This document shows positions 32,158 to 44,369 of a stretch of DNA of 64,000 nt, piece by piece. The stretch is from the NCBI GenBank assembly GCA_021234155.1, contig JAJEKV010000011.1:2253888-2317887 (forward strand), given 5' to 3'. How positions within the stretch are numbered: position 1 is the first letter of the stretch; each line of letters starts with the position of its first letter. The notes beneath the pieces are model-generated. The model did not search any database and had not been told where the DNA came from. It saw only the letters and a program-made list of their open reading frames with translations. This DNA is from Isoetes taiwanensis. Its lineage: Eukaryota; Streptophyta; Lycopodiopsida; Isoetales; Isoetaceae. A program made the translations under genes and the position numbers.

Positions 32158-32283
32158 CGTATCATTTCTCAAAGGAATCCAAGCCTTTGCAGGCAAACCG
32201 GAAGAAAAAAAACCCTAAGAAGGTTGCAACCGATCTTCGAATTACCACGGAAAAAAACCAACTCGAACTCGACTGCCTAGCAT
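32158..32283 (-). repeat. Inverted-repeat arm, right
   Basis: Reverse complement of about 27429-27560 with some divergence. The gag-only element lies between the arms. Confidence 0.7.
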
Positions 32284-33168
32284 GAACTGATAAAAAGAAT
32301 GATAAATGAATATCTAGCATTTTCCAGGAAGCCTTCTGAACAATTAACACTGTAAAACAGAATGAAGATTGAATAGAGAATGAATGCTTTTTCGCCATGC
32401 TCACGCTACATATTTCAAACACGAATAAAACAAAAAACATACAAAAAAAGCATATTGTAAAACAATATTTGGCATACCAAATCTGTAGAATAAAGAGAGA
32501 ACAAGACGGATCGACAGCAACACCACCAAAAACTTTTCAGAGAAAAGAATTTTTGTGGCTTCATGGATATGAATGAAGTGCTCAGAATAACAACCGTTAG
32601 ATCGTTGAAGCTAATCCAGATCAACGCTCCAAAAAAGCCGCACCCTAGAAATACTATTTAGTATGGCACAATGAATACAGCACTAAAATCATAGGAAAAC
32701 CATGCCAAAAAGCGTATGAAATTTAAAAAAAAAAACCCTGTTATAATGCTAGATATTTGTTTCATGCATGACATTGCCAAGAGATGATAATCAGAGGATT
32801 GAAAGAGAACTATCAAAAGATTTGGAAAGAGAATGGTTGCTAAGAATCATTCATAAGGATCTCTAGCTCCAGCTCCATTGCATTCATGTGTCTGTCCCCT
32901 GCTCATAGCAACTAAATGTCAGAATAGTAACTCAAGGTTGTTGTGTTAAAAGTGTTAAAATGCCGTGACAGATGAAAACAATTAGAAAGTCATTCGACAT
33001 TAACATGGTCTGCAAAAATAGTAATGGTCAGTTTCTATGGTCTGATAGACCAATTTCTGCATGGCAGACTATCCACCCAAATAGCATAATCTGCTCACAT
33101 CTATCTTCTTTTCACAGTTACATGCTGGGGTTAGCTACCTCTCTGCAAGGCTGCACCTTAACAAATGA
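32284..33168. other. Intergenic or intronic, no gene recognised
   Basis: AT-rich, no supported ORF. Confidence 0.4.
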
Positions 33169-34313
33169 GGCTATACCCCATCAAGACACAAAAACTTTGT
33201 GCAAATCATAGCCATGTACCAATTTGCCAAGGGGGTCACCAAACCATATGCCCTGCAGCAGACAAATGTAGAAATCAATTGCAAGAAAATGATGGCCGGA
33301 CACTTAGTTATCTTCAATCTACCAAGAGGAAAGCTAAAATTTATAGCACTATAAACCGCGCAACAGAAAAACAGAAATAGAAGGGGTAACTTGGCTGCAA
33401 TTAAAGTCTTTTCTTGGTCTGAATAAATGTTTCAGATCTTTATGTCGATGTACATCATGGAATAGCCATTATGAAGAGGCAAAAGCAATTAGAGAAAAAA
33501 TGCTTGTTTCCTGCATTTTTTAGTCTCCCACTGTACATACCAAACCTAAGAATATGGAGGGCAGATTCTCTCCATCGTTAGGATAGTAACATTTTCGAAA
33601 GGAACAAAATGAAGAGTCTGATATATGTAATACACAATGCAAGCAACTGGCAATATAGCCACAAAAATATAGCAAGCCATGTAACATACATACAATGGGG
33701 CTATACCCCATCAAGACACAAAAACTTTGTGCAAATCATAGCCATGTATGTACCAATTCGCCAAGGGGGTCCCCAAACCAAATGCCCTGCAGAATGTAGA
33801 AATCAATTGCAAGAAAATGATGGCCAAACACTTAGTTATCTTCAATCTACTAAGAGGAAAGCTAAAATTTATAGGATTATAAACTCTGCAAGCGAAAAAC
33901 AGAAATAGAAGGGGTACATCATGCAATAGCCATTGTGAAGAGGCAAAAACAATTAGAAAAAAAAAATGCTTGTTTCCTGCATTTTTTATCTCCCACTCTA
34001 CATACCAAACCTGAGATATGGAGGGCAGATTTTCTCCATCGTTATGATAGTAACATTTCATTATTTCCACTTCGAAAGGAACAAAATGAAGAGTCTGATA
34101 TATGTAAGGCTTTGTAGAAGCAGGCAGAAGAGATCCCATTAACATGTATATATAAATTGTCTTCATGCATAATATGCACAATAGTAGCCTGCCATAAAAT
34201 GCAAATAGATAGTAGACAGCCAGCATCTCTGACATGCATTGGTCACACAATGCAAGCAACTGGCAATATGGCCACAAAAATATAGCAAGCCATATAACAT
34301 ACATACAATGGAT
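33169..34313 (+). repeat. Local tandem duplication, units of about 530 and 610 bp
   Basis: ggctataccccatcaagaca starts both units (33169 and 33699). Shared landmarks follow in order: gccaagggggt, gaaatcaattgcaagaaaat, aagaggaaagctaaaattta, tttcctgcattttt, and finally aagcaactggcaatat ending each unit (about 33643 and 34254). Unit 2 carries an extra segment of about 130 bp (34107-34240). Confidence 0.85.
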
Positions 34314-36149
34314 AAAATAACAAAACTTGGCTATGGTAGAGGCAGATCCATAATTCTTCCCACTACTGCCTCACATTTCATTTTTGAAGAGAAGACGTAT
34401 CCAGAATGTGTCAAGCCAAAAGCCCCAGTTCTTGGAGCAACACTTTGTTATAGCTGTTGCTTATAATGTTGCTTATAACAGGGAGCAAAAAGTCAAACTC
34501 ATCTCCAATAATCTGCTAAAGGATCACAATGCAACCAATATTAGAAACCGAGGTTCTCTCTCAATCTAAGGTACCTCTGTTTTCAGCTCGATATATGTTG
34601 GTGTTGCATATTCTATGGCCCAGAAAGTTCATAACCAAGGTTTTCTACCTATATCTAGAATGTCAGCATAATAACTTCCATTATTCTGTATAAGTAACTT
34701 CACTGTATACCAACAACCTAGAAAAACTCATTTGTTGATAATGACTTCGGAACCAGAACATAGGAAGGCTCAGGTTGGCCAGTTTTTTAAAATAAAGCAC
34801 CACATGCATTACAGAAATAAACAAAGCACCAGATGCATTGCAGACATAAATGATGCCAATAACAAACTGTAAGCAATTTAGCATTGAGAGGACCGATCAC
34901 TTTTATGAACATTTGTTGAAGTAAAAGTATAGCAACTGTAAGCAGTCAAACCTTTCAGACGTCTATTTCCTTCAAAATCTTCAGATGTCACATGTCAGAA
35001 TCCTCCGTAATTTATCTTGTTTACCAAGAAAAATGTCAAGAGCATTGTCGGAAGTATACTGAAACCTTCTAATGATAATTCTCAACGGAAAGTATGAAAC
35101 GATTCTGCTTCTCTGGCAATTCTCCCTACCAAAGTACAGCAAAGCGGCATATAATATTCATATGCTCTCCAAAATTAGACCCAAGATCTCAAACAAATGC
35201 ATTGAATGCGTGCTACCTTATTTTAGTAAGTTCACAGAGTCTTGCATGTGATGAACGAAATAAAATGCTTTTTTACAACTCTTTCAAGATTCTAAGTTAA
35301 GACTCAAATTCTAGGAAAACAACATCAAGGAATCAAATACAAAGCATTTATAAGCTCAAACAGACCCATCTGTATGCATTTTAAGATTTTGCTTTTTTTT
35401 CAAAAATAAATGAGTATGAATCAGTGTAAGTAGGACATTTATTCTTAACTATTACTTGTGCAGCAACCGAACCTGAAACTGAAGATGATATTCGAGCAGA
35501 TCTTGCACCTGAAGATGACATTCAGATTCAAGAATGTACTGCATGTTAAACAGAAGCACATAGGACATCATGCATTCTAATACTCAGACTAAATGCTCTA
35601 GTTGACAGACTGGTATCTTTTCTATCAATAACCTTCCATACTTGGATCCTATGATGAATGTTCAGGGACCCAGAAGGCAACATATGAATAAAACTTAACT
35701 ACAGAGATTAAAATCTAAAAAACTGTTAGCTACGGATCTCCTTAGTAATCAATCGCCAATTTGCTTGCCATATTTGTTTTACTCAAGACCAGCATTCATA
35801 TGTTATATTTAAATGACATACATTGCAGAAGGAGGATAAGAACCCAGATCCATAATCTAGAAGCTAACATCATAATAAATCTTGTAATACACAAAGCTCA
35901 GATAATACCTTGGACATGCTTTGGGCTGCATGCATCCTCGCTATATTCTCCTAATGGGCACTTATTTCAATTTCCTCAATCATCTCTGCGGATCAAAGTA
36001 AAACTTACATTCATGGATATAATTGCACTAAGAGAGTATAAAGATCGTTTTCAATATATCTTCAATCAAGTAAGTGAGAAGGACAACCCCGGATGAATAA
36101 TGTCAAAAGCTAACATCATAAACACAACTGTTATATACAAAAATGTGGA
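34314..36149. other. AT-rich region, no gene recognised
   Basis: No convincing exon. A short block near 35868-35945 is similar to 36108-36200 (aagctaacatcataa, then taataccttgg-catgctttg). Confidence 0.4.
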
Positions 36150-36159
36150 ATACAAAGCT

Positions 36160-36420
36160 AGGGTAATACCTTGGGCATGCTTTGAGCTTCAAGCATCCGG
36201 TCGAATGCATCTAGTAACAAGGCCAGTATTTCAACAAGCATTCAAATATAATTTGAATCATATAAATATAGAGATAAAACAGCAAAAATGACTCACTTAT
36301 AAAATTTGTGAAGAATGTTTTGCTGGCGTGAACAGGAACGAATTGGCCATTTTCTAAGCATCAAAAACATAGCCTGAGCATTTTGCAACACCTAAAATGA
36401 AATTTTAACATAAGAAAGGC
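36160..36420 (-). other. Possible exons of an unrecognised minus-strand gene
   Basis: On the minus strand, a stretch bounded by tttcattttag and gtgagt (about 36393 down to 36304) reads VLQNAQAMFLMLRKWPIRSC without stops. A second short stretch bounded by ttactag and gtatta (about 36210-36170) follows, but the frames do not join cleanly. It may be a decayed gene or chance. Confidence 0.2.
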
Positions 36421-36429
36421 TCTCGATTC

Positions 36430-37182
36430 TTCATCTCATACCATAAGAATTTTGGCTAGGAAAGATAGAGAAGCATGAAGAATAGAAGATGAATGGACTT
36501 TCAATAAGCCCATCTTAGAGATCCGGAGTAATCGCATCTTGCCGATCATGAAAAGAAAAAAATCTGACTTGTTTTTAATCATCCTTAAACGATTGCATGT
36601 CTAGAGCACCACCTGTAAATACCAAAAATAGGTTGGGATCTGATAATCCTTGTCCACAACACAAAATTTCGAAATCATACCAAAGGAACATCCCGATTTT
36701 TCTCTAGTCGGAACTTCTTCATGACAACCAAAACCAGTATAAATCTTAGGAAATCGACTTTAAAAAATTCCAAAAACATTTTTAGCCAAACCTGAAATTC
36801 CCAAATTAACAAGATTGATAGGAAGGGTGTTCATAAACAAATCTTGGGACAACAACAACTTTTGTACAAGAAAACACATGGAGTTTTTAACATGGTGGTG
36901 AACATTTACAAGTCATATCTTGAGAAAAGTCAACCCAGATGACTTATGGGTTTTGGAATATATCTAGAAAGGAATCCAAAATTTGTCGACTAAAAATAAA
37001 GGCGAGAAAAACAATGGTGTGATGGCAACGGCCAATGGCCGAAGAAGCAGTAGTCTTAGAGAAGGCAAGGTAGTAGAGGTACAAGATAGAAAGTAAACAC
37101 CAAAGCTTGAAACCTCCTCAATATAACATCACCTCAAGATAGCATCAAAACCATTAATTATAGACTGAGTAAGTAAGAGGCG
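36430..37182 (+). other. LINE upstream region (probable 5' UTR), unit A
   Basis: Duplicated at 42727-43481. No ORF. It leads into the ATG at 37183. Confidence 0.5.
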
Positions 37183-39416
37183 ATGGATGAAGGCGCAACA
37201 GAAACGACCGCTTTGGCGGCTGTCAGGAATCGGCCTGGGTTCGACCCAGGTGTGCACAAGGGGGCCCCATGGCCTCCGATTCGCCCAGCCAGCACCAGTT
37301 CAGGTTGGACAACAGACATCTGGCAGGCTTCAGGGGCCTGCAAATCGCCCCCAGTCGATGGGGCTTCCAACAATCTGGATCCAAAAGTTGGGGCTTTTGC
37401 TCTGCATAAGGTAAATCATTTCCCTAGTTTGTCTGATAAGAATCCTAGCCCATCTGCAGCCGCCTCTGCTTCACATATTATAAATCGTTCCCGAAATGGC
37501 AATGGAGTAGGTAAGGCAATAGCAGGGGAAGATTTGGCTTCTAAGGTAAGTGTTCCGAAAATTGAAAACTGCAATGTTAGGGGCAAGGATAGGACATAGT
37601 GCATGTGGGCAGAAAAAATTTGCACAGTCTAGCAGGTCAGATTCATCCATGGAAGTTTCACCTATGGAAGAAGTAGAAACTGAAGTAAACGAGAAAGAAA
37701 TGGAAGCAAATAAAAAACTAGCAGAGACGAAGCACAAATCCACATGATTGGTAGATGCTATAATGGAAGAGAAACATAGGGCAGAGAGCATCACAAAAAG
37801 GGGGATATTTCATCAAAGCAAAGAGCCTAAAATACTGTCTCTACAAACTACTGATGCTACAAAACTGCAACTGAAAAAGGGCATAATAACATGGTAAATC
37901 TAGACTCAGTTAGTGGCGGTGCAAGGAGTAATGCAAGGGAGGCTTGGAAAAACGACACTATAGCAAGAGTTAACAAGCCTAGATTTTCAGAGTGGATAAA
38001 GAACAATGTGCCAACAGAAACAGCCATGAGTTTGAGAGTAGATGCAGCACTTAAAACAGTAGAAGCAGGTTTCGTCCAAGATCTGGGCAAATTAAATAAA
38101 GGCCAGCTTGAAAAAAATGGATCTGAAAGTGTTGAAAATATGGAAGTAGATGAGGAGTCTAACTTTCCAATAACAGAGATAGATCATGGTATGCATGTAA
38201 AAGTGGTGGAGAACTTGGTATCACGATCTGTTATTGGATTCTTTACAGGAGGATTCCTGGACTTTCGAAAACTAGAATTTTGGTTGTCAACTCACTTGAA
38301 AAGGTTAGGTTTGCCTCAGCATAAAGGCACTAGGTGGCAAATCCTTCCTCAACTTATTCCATAGTGAAGACGCAGTAGATAAGATGGTGGCTCGTGCAGC
38401 GGACACTTTTATGAGGGAATACATCTTATATCAATACTATTCTCCTGGATTCTCCCCCCATCAAATTGCAGCAATCAAAATCCCATGCTGGCTAGACATT
38501 GAACACCTACCTCCAGACATGCTGATACCTGAGTTTTTAAAGGTCATTGCTAACACAATAGGCACTTATCTCACATTCCATAGCCAGAGGGCCAGGGATT
38601 TGTGTAGCCATTCCAGCAAAGGCGAGCATACCCAAAGAGGTGATAGTTAAGAGTGGCAATTGCTCTTTCAAATTTCCCTTGAAATTGACCAACAAATGGG
38701 AAATATACAGAATGTTTCCAGATCTAAAAATTGAAGGGCTGGAAGAGAACCCTCATGCACGATCTAAAGAAGAAATGAGTCCTCAACATCAAGCACAGAG
38801 CGATAATCCCAAAGATAACCCCACACGTGCTGGGGTCCCAATGAGCCACCCCATTGCTCCTGCAACAATCACCCCATGTGCTCCAAGTCGGGGAGTAGAA
38901 ACTCCTAACACTAGCAATGCGGCATCTCCAACCAGGAGACCTACATCGGAGTCTATCATCTCTACAACTGTTGAGGGCTTGCCAAAACAGATGGTCAAAC
39001 TTGGGAAGTGGGAAGGGCCAGGCAAAAAAGAAGAACCAGAAATATTGCTCGAAAGAGTGGAGGGCCTCGCCCAAAGTCCCCTTCTCAGGTGTCTCTCAGC
39101 ACTCATATTGTCTCTGAGGTAAACAATCCTTTCTTTCAGTATATTAAAGAAGTAATGATTTTAGAGGAGGCATTGCCAGACAAGGTGAAAGGAAATCGAG
39201 GAGATATTGTAGTACGTGGAGAGTTGGCTGCTATAGAGAGTGCCCTCCCATCACACAAAAATCTGTGGGCAGACCTTCCAATGGAAGAGGAGAATGAGGT
39301 GCACGAAGATCCGCCCAGTGTAACAGGGAAAAAAAAAAAAAAAAAGGCAAAAGTAATAGATACAGATGGAATGGGTAACATGAAAAGGAAGAAAGGGTCT
39401 CCAAACATCTCACTAT
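37183..39416 (+). pseudogene. LINE (L1-type) ORF1, frame-broken, unit A
   Basis: RNA-binding protein of an L1-like retrotransposon. Pieces in order: MDEGATETTALAAVRNRPGF (37183), ARSNAREAWKNDTIARVNKP (37927) and a segment with GFSPHQIAAIKIPCWLDIEH (38447) followed by FLKVIANTIGTYL. The last is the DUF4283-type signature seen in plant LINE ORF1. A Ser/Pro-rich tail follows, then a Lys run (39330-39345). Several frame changes and stops separate the pieces. Confidence 0.75.
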
Positions 39417-40147
39417 GAATTATAAGATCCTTGGCTAGAATATCAGGGGAGTAAAATCCTCGGAATACAAGAGAAACAGATTATCAAACACAATCAAGGA
39501 GATAAATCCAGACGTAATATGCCTGTAAGTGTAAGCAGGGGGAGATACACGAAGTGTTCAACACAATAGGTAAAGAATACATGGGTATTGCTGCAGTAAA
39601 AGATACCTCTAGTGCAGGCACTCTGATTGCCTGGAAGGACGTAAAAGTATGTGATTCACAGGTAGACAAGTTTGGTAGGTGGGCTATATGGCAACATGAT
39701 GAAGGTAGAATATGGTGTCTGGTGAATATTTATGCCCATAACAACCCCAGGGGTAGAGGTGCTTTATGGGCCACTCTCAGACATAGATTGAAAGGCTTTG
39801 GAAGTCAGGTAGCTTGGCTTATGGCAGGGGATTTCAATATGGTGGAGGCAGCCGAGGATAGACAAGGGGCATCATCAAAAATTGTACATGGGTTTGAGAA
39901 ACTTCAGTGGTGTAAATTGGTAGAGGATATGGGCTTTATGGAGCTGGACCGAGATAAGGGATTTACATGGTGCAATGGATGGCTGGGAGCAAGGAGGACG
40001 TATGCAAGGCATGATAGATGCGATATGAATGACGTGGCTTTCTCCATCCTCCCAAACCTTCAAAGGTCCAATCAATTAAAGAATGTTATCTCTGATCATA
40101 ATCCACAAGTGATATATACTAAGAAGTGTCAGTTTAGAACTTATTAA
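39414..40147 (+). pseudogene. LINE ORF2 endonuclease domain, unit A
   Basis: Starts MNYKILG, an in-frame stop where Trp is usual, then NIRGVKSSEYKRNRL and INPDVICL. After a frame change: GIAAVKDTSSAGTLIAWKDV, LVNIYAHNNPRGR, MAGDFNMVEAAEDRQG and ISDHNPQ. GDFN and SDHNP are the conserved blocks of the exonuclease-endonuclease-phosphatase fold. Nicks target DNA for target-primed reverse transcription in intact elements. Confidence 0.88.
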
Positions 40148-40348
40148 AACAGTATTCAAATTAAATACCAGATATTTAAAAGACCCAGATTTTGTGGAGA
40201 CCTGCAAAAGCATATGGCAATCGGCTTTTAGAACGGGAACTGGTATGGAAACCATGATAACAGCTCTCTCAAATATTAAAAATTACGCCAAAAGCTGGGG
40301 TAGAGCGAAAGTGCAAAAAGAAAGGGAAGAACCGGATTTCCTTTATGG

Positions 40349-40556
40349 CAACACACTAGTTCCTTAGCAATGTGGTCTCGAGTTTCGAGACCTTGAATCC
40401 TTTTCGGTACTATTGGGGTCAAATCCCAACAGATGCAATGTAAGGTGGTTGGGGGCAGGGCCCAACCAAGCAATGTAGTGTGGTGTGTGGTCACATGTCC
40501 AGTTGGATGCTGCCTAGTGGCGTGACGTTAAAACTACTATCTATCTATCTATTTAT
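40349..40556 (+). mobile_element. SINE-like insertion present in unit A, absent from unit B
   Basis: Unit B reads straight across (around 44362-44372), so this roughly 200-bp block is an insertion. It contains gtttcgagacc, one base from the Pol III B box GGTTCGANNCC, and ends in (CTAT)n-like sequence. An 8-base inverted repeat (ggtctcga...tcgagacc) surrounds the box. Likely tRNA-derived SINE; target duplication not clear. Confidence 0.6.
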
Positions 40557-41480
40557 CTCACTTAGAGCATGGGGCCCCAATGATGGGATGGAGGAGAAGA
40601 GGATAATAGAATAGATAAAGACATTAGAAGAGGTCAAGATAGCTGAAAACAGATGTAAAGCAGGATTGACCTGGCTAAAAGAAGCTGATAAATGCACGAA
40701 GTTCTTCTTTAAGATAGCTATAGAAAAGAAGAGATCTTCCACACTATCATCCATCACTCAAAATGATGGTTCGATTCTCAAATCTCCAGGAGATCTCAAA
40801 AAGTATTTATATAACCATTTCCATGCTTTCTTTGAAGAACACAACTAACCATTTCAAGAGACTTTTGAAGAGCTGGTGGTTTCAAAAGTCTCATTTATAA
40901 TGAACTCTAGCCAGCAAGATATACTAAGTCTTCCCCTCTCTATTGAGGACCTTCAAAAGGCCACCTTTTTACTGGCTAGAAATAAATGTCCGGGTATGGA
41001 TGGAATTCCCATAGAATTCTATCAATGCAATTGAGAATGGGTCAAGGATGATATCTTCTCTACATACATAGACTTTATGCAAGCTGAAAATCTAAACCCA
41101 AGATTGAACACAAGATGTATTTCCTTGGTTCCCAAGAGTAAGGAGCCAAGCACAATCAATGAATGGAGGCCCATCACACTTTTATCTGCTTTCTATAAAA
41201 TCATAGCTAAGGCTATGGCAGAGAAGATCAAGCCAATTCTAGCTGAAGGCATCTCAGAAGCCCAATCTAGCTTTCCACCGGGTAGAGTATCCTGAGCAAT
41301 GGTGCAGTAGCATTTGAAGATTTGCACTGGGCTAGAAAAACAAGAAAAAAGGTGGCCTATCTAAAGCTAGACTGTATCAGATGGAGTTTTTTGCATAAAA
41401 TGATGCTCAAGCTGGGTTATGGAAATATTTTTACAGAAAGGGTCATGAAACTTCTGCGATCTGCTTAGCTAATTCTCCCT
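40557..41480 (+). pseudogene. LINE ORF2 reverse transcriptase, partial, unit A
   Basis: Contains LKEADKCTKFFFKIAIEKKR, then ARNKCPGMDGIPIEFYQ, a stop, then CISLVPKSKEPSTINEWRPI and YKIIAKAMAEKIKPIL. These are the N-terminal RT blocks of plant L1. It ends near LKLD before the catalytic FADD block, and unrelated sequence follows, so the RT is truncated. Confidence 0.88.
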
Positions 41481-42390
41481 GGTTCAGTTGTCTTATGTTT
41501 TTTTGGATGAAGATGTTTATGAAGAGAGTTGCAAGGGAAGGTAAAGGGATTGCTAGCTCTATTCCCTTGTCTTACAATCCCAAACAGATGGCTGTTATGT
41601 TGAGCCTAATTTAGATATGGATTGGGGGGCAATTGATGTCTCGATGACTCAGACTTTTAGGCTGAAGTTTTTATGATGTCCTATCCTCTTTTAGTAACAA
41701 GAGATGTTTGGCTACGTTGTAAATATTCATGAGCAAAATGTCTAGATATTTTAGAAACAGAATTGCATAGGACGTTATTTATGCTATGTACAAATAGCTT
41801 GCAACAAACTAAATACAATTTGGATAAAGAAGTACAATTTAAATAGGTTATTTCAAGCCTTCCTTCTTCCGATATCTGTCGAGATTTTTCATAAGAATCT
41901 ATCAAGAAGTTGTAGATGACCTCATCCTCATTCGACCAGTTGCATGAATAGAGTTTTACATGAATCTCAATGCATCAAGTATTTATCACGCCTTGTGATC
42001 ATATCAAACAGCTACAATGACTGCTTATAGACTATACACGTTCTCCAGCATGCATTTAGGTGTGGTATTTTACATGTTTCTACATGAACTAAGTAAAGTC
42101 TTACGAGATCATGCGATGAAATCCCATTGTCCATGAAACTATATTTTGTGCGATGAAAAAAAGTTGATTCTCTTCACCCTTCTTAACCATGCATGCATAT
42201 AATTAATTTCAGCTATATAGAATGCTCAAAAAGAAGACCAACTAACCTTTCTCTCTTGTGCTTGCAAACATTTACATAAATCTTGCCACAACAGTCATTC
42301 ATCATGCCCTATGATCAAGTCATACAATTTAAAATGAGTAATTATACAGTCTATAACTGCAAATACTTTCTAGATAAAAATACTTTCTAG
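41481..42390 (+). other. Joining region between LINE and gypsy fragments, unit A
   Basis: No gene recognised. Duplicated at about 45280-46204. A short gypsy-like phrase may lie in 41930-41995 (DDLILIRPVA followed by LNASSIY), only loosely. Confidence 0.35.
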
Positions 42391-42680
42391 ATTGATACAA
42401 GTGGTGTATTAATGCAAGAAGGTAGGGTAATTGCGTATGATTCTAGAAAGATGAACGATGCAGAACAGCAATACCCCACGCATGACTGGGAATTATTTGT
42501 AGTTGTGCGTGCCTTGTGTATTTGGAGGTATTACTTGCTTGGGAGACGATTCCAGTTAGATACAGATCACCAGACTCTTCAGCAATCACACCTCAAACTT
42601 AGGCAGCGATGATGGATGGAATTCCTGAAGAAATATAATTTTGAAGTTGTGTATAAGCCAGGGAAGCATAATGCGACGTC
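42391..42680 (+). pseudogene. Gypsy RNase H fragment, unit A
   Basis: [20 protein letters not shown], then YPTHDWELFVVVRALCIWRY, FQLDTDHQTLQ and YNFEVVYKPGKHNA. Same family as the RNase H at 14.2-14.5 kb. It ends where an LTR begins (tgcgacgtccc, 42681). Confidence 0.88.
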
Positions 42681-43481
42681 CCCTACTCATATACTCACCG
42701 TATACATAAGAAAGGCTCTCGATTCTTCATCTCATACCATAAGAATTTTGGCTAGGAAAGATAGAGAAGCATGAAGAATAGAAGATGAATGGACTTTCAA
42801 TAAGCCCATGCCGAGATCTGGAGTAATCGTCGCATGCCGCGATGCAGAAAGAGAAAAAATTTGACTTGTTTTTAATCATCCTTAAACCGATTGCATGTCT
42901 AGAGCACCACCTGTAAATACCAAAAATAGGTTGGGATCTGATAATCCTTGTCCACAACACAAAATTTCGAAATCATACCAAAGGAACATCCCGATTTTTC
43001 TCTAGTCGGGAACTTCTTACGACAACCAAAACCCGTATAAATCTTAGGAAATCGACTTTAAAAAAATTCCAAAAACATTTTTAGCCAAACCTGAAATTCC
43101 CAAATTAACAAGATTGATAGGAAGGGTGTTCATAAACAAATCTTGGGACAACAACAACTTTTGTACAAGAAAACACATGGATTTTTTAACATGGTGGTGA
43201 ACATTTACAAGTCATATCTTGAGAAAAGTCAACCCAGATGACTTATGGGTTTTGGAATATATCTAGAAAGGAATCCAAAATTTGTCGACTAAAAATAAAG
43301 GCAAGAAAAACAATGGTGTGATGGCAACGGCCAATGGCCGAAGAAGCAGTAGTCTTAGAGAAGGCAAGGTAGTAGAGGTACAAGATAGAAAGTAAACACC
43401 AAAGCTTGAAACCTCCTCAATATAACATCACCTCAAGATAGCATCAAAACCATTAATTATAGACTGAGTAAGTAAGAGGCG

Positions 43482-44160
43482 ATGGATGAAGGCGCAACAG
43501 AAACGACCGCTTTGGCGGCTGTCAGGAATCGGCCTGGGTTCGACCCAGGTGTGCACAAGGGGGCCCCATGGCCTCCGATTCGCCCAGCCAGCACCAGTTC
43601 AGGTTGGACAACAGACATCTGGCAGGCTTCAGGGGCCTGCAAATCGCCCCCAATCGATGGGGCTTCCAACAATCTGGATCCAAAAGTTGGGGCTTTTGCT
43701 CTGCATAAGGTAAATCATTTCCCTAGTTTGTCTGATAAGAATCCTAGCCCATCTGCAGCCGCCTCTGCTTCACATATTATAAATCGTTCCCGAAATGGCA
43801 ATGGAGTAGGTAAGGCAATAGCAGGGGAAGATTTGGCTTCTAAGGTAAGTGTGAGTGTTATCGGAGCAATCCGAAAATTGAAAACTGCAATGTTAGGGGC
43901 AAGGATAGGACATAGTGCATGTGGGCAGAAAAAATTTGCACAGTCTAGCAGGTCAGATTCATCCATGGAAGTTTCACCTATGGAAGAAGTAGAAAGCTGG
44001 GAGCAAGGTGGACGTATGCAAGGCATGACAGATGCGATATGAATGACGTGGCTTTCTCCATCCTCCCAAACCTTCAAAGGTCCAATCAATTAAAGAATGT
44101 TATCTCCGATCATAATCCACAAGTGATATCTACTAAGAAGTGTCAGTTTAGAACTTACTA
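43482..44160 (+). pseudogene. LINE ORF1/endonuclease deletion fusion, unit B
   Basis: Begins as in unit A (MDEGATETTALAAVRNRPGF) and jumps after SPMEEVE to SWEQGGRMQGMTDAI, which is the endonuclease-end region in another frame. A deletion product, not a functional gene. Confidence 0.8.
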
Positions 44161-44369
44161 AAACAGTATTCAAATTAAATACCAGATATTTAAAAGACCC
44201 AGATTTTGTGGAGACCTGCAAAAGCATATGGCAATCGGCTTTTAGAACGGGAGCTGGTATGGAAACCATGATAACAGCTCTCTCAAATATTAAAAATTAC
44301 GCCAAAAGCTGGGGTAGAGCGAAAGTGCAAAAAGAAAGGGAAGAACCGGATTTCCTTTATGGCCAACTC

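Larger units (their letters stand above)
36408..42705 (+). repeat. Tandem segmental duplication, unit A
   Basis: The sequence from acataagaaaggctctcg (36408) recurs from 42704. Unit A holds LINE upstream DNA, LINE ORF1 and ORF2, a SINE-like insertion, a joining region, a gypsy RNase H fragment and the first 30 or so bases of an LTR. It stops at ccgtatac, where unit B begins. Confidence 0.9.

Noticed and set aside
33169-34313. CRISPR-like or satellite array
   Set aside because: Only two long units; a simple tandem duplication.
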